Source of the DNA: Dermatobacter hominis
GTDB lineage: Bacteria > Actinomycetota > Acidimicrobiia > Acidimicrobiales > Microtrichaceae
Assembly (NCBI RefSeq): GCF_020715685.1
Contig: NZ_CP085840.1
Coordinates: 1,488,001 to 1,552,000 of the forward strand
Length of the DNA: 64,000 nucleotides
Reading direction: 5' to 3'
Each line of letters opens with the position of its first letter. Position 1 is the stretch's first letter. This document shows positions 61,126 through 64,000 of the stretch, piece by piece. The notes under the pieces were generated by a model that was not told where the DNA came from, searched no databases, and was given only the letters and a program-made list of their open reading frames with translations. The translations under genes were made by a program, and so were the position numbers.

Positions 61126-62037
61126 ATGCGCTACGGGATCAACGGTTCGGGTCGGATGCTCACCGAGGGGGTGCCGGGCGTGCTGGCCGGGCTCACCGAG
61201 GCGGAGGCCGCCGGGTTCTCCAGCTACTGGGTCGCACAGGTCGGGCTGATCGACGCCCTGACGCTGATCGGCGCCCACGGCGAGACCGGCTCGCCGATGG
61301 AGATCGGCACCGCCGTCATCTCCACGTGGGAGCGCCACCCCCACATGCTGGCGGCGCAGGCCCTCACCACCCAGGCGCTGGTCGGCGACCGGCTGATCGT
61401 CGGGATCGGCGTCAACCACCAGCCCCACGTCGAGCAGAGCCTGCGGCTGCCGTGGGAGAAGCCGGTCCGGCACATGGCCGACTACCTCGCCATCCTGCAG
61501 GACCTGCTGGCCACCGGGCGCGCCTCGTTCCAGGGCGAGGCCTGGTCGTTCGACGGCGAGGGCGCCCGCCCGTCGGAGGGGGTCCCGAAGGTGATGATCG
61601 CCGCGCTGGGCGACCAGATGCTGCGGCTCGCCGGGCGGCGCACCGACGGCACGATCCTCTGGTGCGTCGGGCCGAAGACGATCGCGGCCCACATCGCGCC
61701 GGCGATCAACGACGCGGCGGCGGCCGCCGACCGCCCGGAACCGGCGATCGTGTGCTCGATCCCCGTGTGGGTCACCGACGACCCGGAGCCCGCCCGCGGG
61801 TTCCTCGGCGCCATCCTCGCCGACTACGCGCAGCTTCCGAGCTACCGGGCGATGATGGACATCGAGGGGGTCGAGGGCCTCGGCGAGCTCTCGATCGTCG
61901 GCGACGAGGCCTTCGTGCGCGACCAGCTCGGGGAGATCGAGCGGTCGGGCGCGACCGACTTCACGCCGGTGCCCATGGGCGGCGACCCCGACGAGGTGGC
62001 CCGCACGATGGCGGTCCTGACCGAGGCGATGGGCTGA
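61126..62037 (+). CDS. LLM class (probably F420-dependent) oxidoreductase
   Basis: TIM-barrel oxidoreductase of 303 residues of the luciferase-like monooxygenase family. Features are AEAAGFSSYWVAQVG, IGTAVISTWERHPHMLAAQALT, VGIGVNHQPHVE and TILWCVGPKTI. The pattern with ERHP is typical of actinobacterial F420-dependent members, but FMN is not ruled out. It has a leaderless start. Substrate unknown. Confidence 0.88.
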   Translation: MRYGINGSGRMLTEGVPGVLAGLTEAEAAGFSSYWVAQVGLIDALTLIGAHGETGSPMEIGTAVISTWERHPHMLAAQALTTQALVGDRLIVGIGVNHQPHVEQSLRLPWEKPVRHMADYLAILQDLLATGRASFQGEAWSFDGEGARPSEGVPKVMIAALGDQMLRLAGRRTDGTILWCVGPKTIAAHIAPAINDAAAAADRPEPAIVCSIPVWVTDDPEPARGFLGAILADYAQLPSYRAMMDIEGVEGLGELSIVGDEAFVRDQLGEIERSGATDFTPVPMGGDPDEVARTMAVLTEAMG

Positions 62038-62158
62038 CCGCCGTCGGGGGACGGGCGGTTCGCCCGGCTCCGGCGCGACGAGCGTGACGGCTGCGGCGGG
62101 TCGGCGTCGCGTGCTGACATGGAGCCCGATGGACGCTGCTGGCCAGGGAGGGACCGCG

Positions 62159-63253
62159 ATGGACCATCGACAGGAGCGTCCGGACGGCGGGTTCACGGGG
62201 ACCGCGCCGGCCGCCGTGGCCCAGCGGACCGTCGGCATCGCCACGCTCGACGACCTGCGGGAGCACCTGCAGTGGGCGATCGAGCTGGAGCACGCGACGA
62301 TCCCGTCGTACCTCTGCGCGCTCTACTCGCTGGACGCCGCCCGCAACCTCGACGCCGTCGAGATCATCCACAGCATCTTCCTCGAGGAGATGCTGCACCT
62401 CGCGCTCGTGGCGAACCTGCTCAATGCCGTCGGCGGGCGACCGGAGCTCGACACGCCGAGGCTGATGCCGGGCGGCGAGCGGACGCTTCCCCACCGGGAC
62501 CCGCCGCTCGTCCTGTCGCTCCTGCCCTTCGGTCCGGAGGCGCTCGAGCTCTTCCTCCAGATCGAGCAGCCCGGCGCACCCGACGCTCCACCCCAGGCCG
62601 ACTCGTACTCGACGATCGGCCAGTTCTACGAGGCGATCCGCTGCGGACTGGTCGACCTGGTCGGCGAGCTCGGGCCGACGGCGGTGTTCTGCGGGGATCC
62701 GGAGCGGCAGATCGCCGACGACGAGTTCCGGGCCGGCCCGGGGAGGATCTTCGAGGTGACCGGGCTCGAGTCGGCGATCGAGGCGCTCGACCTCATCGTC
62801 CACCAGGGCGAGGGCACCGGCCACGTCGAGGTGTGGGACGGCGACCACGACATGTTCCACCCCGAGCGCAAGGCGGTCGGCCACTACTACCGGCTGCTGC
62901 AGCTGACCCTCGGGCGGCGGTTCCGGCCCGGCGACACACCGGCGAGCGGGCCCAGCGGCGACCCGATCACGATCGACTGGACCGCGGTCAGCCCGATGCG
63001 GCGCGATCCCCGCACGGCCGACTTCCCCGACGGGCCGATCCGCGCCGCGATGGACCTGTTCAACGCGACCTACGCGACGGTGCTGAACCGGCTGGAGCGG
63101 GCCTTCGACGGACGGCGCGAGGTCTTCAGCTCGGCCGTGTCCGCGATGTTCCACGTCCGGACCAACGCCGTGACGCTGATGTCCATGACGATCGACGGCA
63201 CCGACGAGACCGCCGGGCCGAGCTTCGAGTACATCGAGCCCGACCGCCGCTGA
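62159..63253 (+). CDS. Ferritin-like domain protein (VioB/RebD-type)
   Basis: Protein of 364 residues. The first part is a ferritin-like helical bundle with metal ligands in QWAIELEHATIPSYLCALY and FLEEMLHLALVANLLNAVGG, i.e. ExxH-type Glu/His pairs. It resembles the iminophenyl-pyruvate dimer synthase/VioB ferritin-like family. The C-terminal half carries GHYYRLLQLTLGRRF. No partner biosynthetic genes are nearby, so the role is unknown. ATG at 62159 follows GGGAGGGA, which decides the start against an upstream in-frame ATG at 62129. Confidence 0.85.
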   Translation: MDHRQERPDGGFTGTAPAAVAQRTVGIATLDDLREHLQWAIELEHATIPSYLCALYSLDAARNLDAVEIIHSIFLEEMLHLALVANLLNAVGGRPELDTPRLMPGGERTLPHRDPPLVLSLLPFGPEALELFLQIEQPGAPDAPPQADSYSTIGQFYEAIRCGLVDLVGELGPTAVFCGDPERQIADDEFRAGPGRIFEVTGLESAIEALDLIVHQGEGTGHVEVWDGDHDMFHPERKAVGHYYRLLQLTLGRRFRPGDTPASGPSGDPITIDWTAVSPMRRDPRTADFPDGPIRAAMDLFNATYATVLNRLERAFDGRREVFSSAVSAMFHVRTNAVTLMSMTIDGTDETAGPSFEYIEPDRR

Positions 63254-63256
63254 CCG

Positions 63257-63306
63257 GCTCTGTCACGTGTGGCGGCCCCGTTCGGGGCCGCCACACGTGA
63301 CAGAGC
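63257..63306. terminator. Perfect 23-bp hairpin after the ferritin-like gene
   Basis: Arms 63257-63279 and 63284-63306 are exact reverse complements (first arm starts GCTCTGTCACGTGTGG) with loop gttc. It starts 3 bp after the stop codon and also ends 13 bp before the 3' end of the minus-strand acyl-CoA dehydrogenase fragment, so it could terminate both. Confidence 0.85.
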
Positions 63307-63319
63307 GACGTACGGACGG

Positions 63320-63398
63320 CTACTCGATGCGGAGGCCCGAGATCGCCTGGCTGATGACCAGCTGCTGGATCTGCTCGGTGCCCTCGAAGATGTCGACG
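63320..63398 (-). pseudogene. 3' fragment of an acyl-CoA dehydrogenase gene
   Basis: The last ~25 codons read DIFEGTEQIQQLVISQAISG and end LRIE followed by TAG, the invariant C-terminal segment of acyl-CoA dehydrogenases. Going further into the gene (toward higher coordinates) the same frame loses all similarity and meets a stop codon about 70 bases later. The catalytic and flavin-binding parts are absent. This is a remnant left by an insertion or deletion near 63398. Confidence 0.8.
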
Positions 63399-63432
63399 CG
63401 TGAAGCGGCGTTTCCAGATCCACCGCCGCACT

Positions 63433-63747
63433 TCATCGGGCGGCGGGAGTGGCTTGTCGCTCCTGATCACCGCTCCCCTGCTCGGGGCGCCGACGTTGCC
63501 GCCGCAGAGAGCGGACTGCCGGAACGACGAAGACGAGACCGGCGAACACTGCGTTGAACAGCACGCCGAGCAGCGACTTGTTCAGGTACCAGCTGCGGGC
63601 GACGAGGACTCCGGTGACCAGACACGACACCACGAGGAGGCGTTCGCAATTGACGGGACGCCACAGCCACGGGCTCGCGGCAAACGCGATCCATCCGCGG
63701 GGCCCCGGAACAAGCCCGGTGCGGTCAAGTCGCTCGCGTGTCGGCAT
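63433..63747 (-). CDS. Small membrane protein, unknown
   Basis: A 104-residue protein with two likely membrane helices (VNCERLLVVSCLVTGVLVA and LLGVLFNAVFAGLVFVVP) and a basic C-terminus (RSLRRQRRRPE). It is not recognised. GGGAAGTG lies about 6 bases before the ATG at 63747. Base composition is lower in G+C than the rest of the window, which hints at foreign origin. It overlaps the upstream small ORF by 23 bp. Confidence 0.55.
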   Translation of the reverse strand: MPTRERLDRTGLVPGPRGWIAFAASPWLWRPVNCERLLVVSCLVTGVLVARSWYLNKSLLGVLFNAVFAGLVFVVPAVRSLRRQRRRPEQGSGDQERQATPAAR

Positions 63748-63967
63748 GGCTCACTTCCCGAACGCGATCGTGGCAGTACGTCGCCGAGGAGGCAACGCCG
63801 GCACCAGCACTTGCAGCCGGCTGAGCGGCGGCCACCGAGACCTCGCGGACGCTGGTGAGAACCCGGCACAGACTGGCAACGTCCGCAAAGCGGACGATGC
63901 GAGGACGTCCACGGACGATGCCGGGGTGCTGCGAGCAGCACCGAGCACCCAGCATGTACTGGCCCAT
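63725..63967 (-). CDS. Small ORF, unknown
   Basis: An 80-residue ORF starting MGQYMLGARCCSQHPG and containing FADVASLCRVLTSVREVSV, with no recognised family. It lies in the lower-GC segment at the window end and overlaps the membrane-protein gene by 23 bp. GAGGTGG is about 11 bases upstream of the ATG at 63967. Alternative starts exist (63948). It could be part of a larger mobile region continuing outside the window, or not be a gene. Confidence 0.35.
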   Translation of the reverse strand: MGQYMLGARCCSQHPGIVRGRPRIVRFADVASLCRVLTSVREVSVAAAQPAASAGAGVASSATYCHDRVREVSHADTRAT

Positions 63968-64000
63968 GTCGGGCGGCCACCTCGGTCGACTGGACGTCAG

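Noticed and set aside
63400-63858. Plus-strand ORF of 152 codons starting MKRRFQIHRR
   Set aside because: It is Arg/Pro-rich, has no ribosome binding site and lies opposite two ORFs with better translation signals.

Overview
The window is very GC-rich (by eye above 70 %, with almost every third codon position G or C). It carries class E sortase, WXG100/FtsK-EssC, F420-type LLM oxidoreductase, SufR-type regulator and KimA-type potassium importer genes. This points to a high-GC actinobacterium. The combination with a System I cytochrome c maturation operon and many leaderless genes fits Acidimicrobiia best, but that placement is inference. No rRNA, tRNA, CRISPR array or complete mobile element was seen. 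Genes are packed tightly and many neighbours overlap by the 4 bases of GTGA or ATGA, so most of the window is a set of translationally coupled operons. No gene-free stretch exceeds about 230 bases, apart from the uncertain last 600 bases.

Region 1-10600 (minus strand): a partial Mrp/NBP35 ATPase, then a catabolic cluster that appears to handle a small ureide or amide such as biuret. It contains a DUF3225 (AtzH/HpxZ-type) protein, a GntR/FCD regulator, a nucleoside-type (BMP family) ABC importer (ATPase, two permeases, lipoprotein), an isochorismatase-fold paralogue with no catalytic residues, a BiuH-like biuret hydrolase and an amidase. A perfect 17-bp hairpin and a 28-bp x 4 tandem repeat flank the binding-protein gene.

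Region 10685-21671 (mostly plus): a SufR-like regulator with a cysteine desulfurase, a HAD hydrolase, a large lipoprotein combining a divergent S8 protease with seven FG-GAP repeats, a SixA-type phosphatase behind a 12-codon leaderless mini-ORF, a lipoprotein, a saccharopine-dehydrogenase-family enzyme (minus), an NTF2-like protein and a Thr-rich lipoprotein.

Region 21755-29363 (minus): a nine-gene System I cytochrome c maturation operon, ccmABCDEFGHI. Its ccmA/ccmB junction carries a 33-bp direct repeat and a 15-bp-arm inverted repeat. Region 29525-36698: class E sortase, septum-formation lipoprotein, PEP carboxylase, two enoyl-CoA hydratases and two small membrane proteins. One divergent pair is separated by only 23 bp.

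Region 36738-44706: a minimal type VII-like module (WXG100, EssC-type ATPase, convergent FHA-winged-helix protein), a sucrase/ferredoxin-like protein, a TetR regulator behind a 21-codon leaderless mini-ORF, and inorganic pyrophosphatase. Region 44772-58168: KimA-like K+ importer, a membrane protein with a six-fold VPIPAQ repeat, YihY family protein, ftsX with an M23 hydrolase but no adjacent ftsE, a serine hydrolase, membrane proteins, SDR, ClC channel, MarR and an MFS exporter.

Region 58282-64000: three pilin-like genes, an LLM oxidoreductase, a ferritin-like protein, a perfect 23-bp hairpin, and then the last ~25 codons of an acyl-CoA dehydrogenase. That fragment breaks off into lower-GC DNA with two small unknown ORFs, which suggests an insertion or deletion junction. 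A recurring signal is a TAnnnT hexamer 6 to 8 bases before the start codon of many genes, which is the hallmark of leaderless transcripts.
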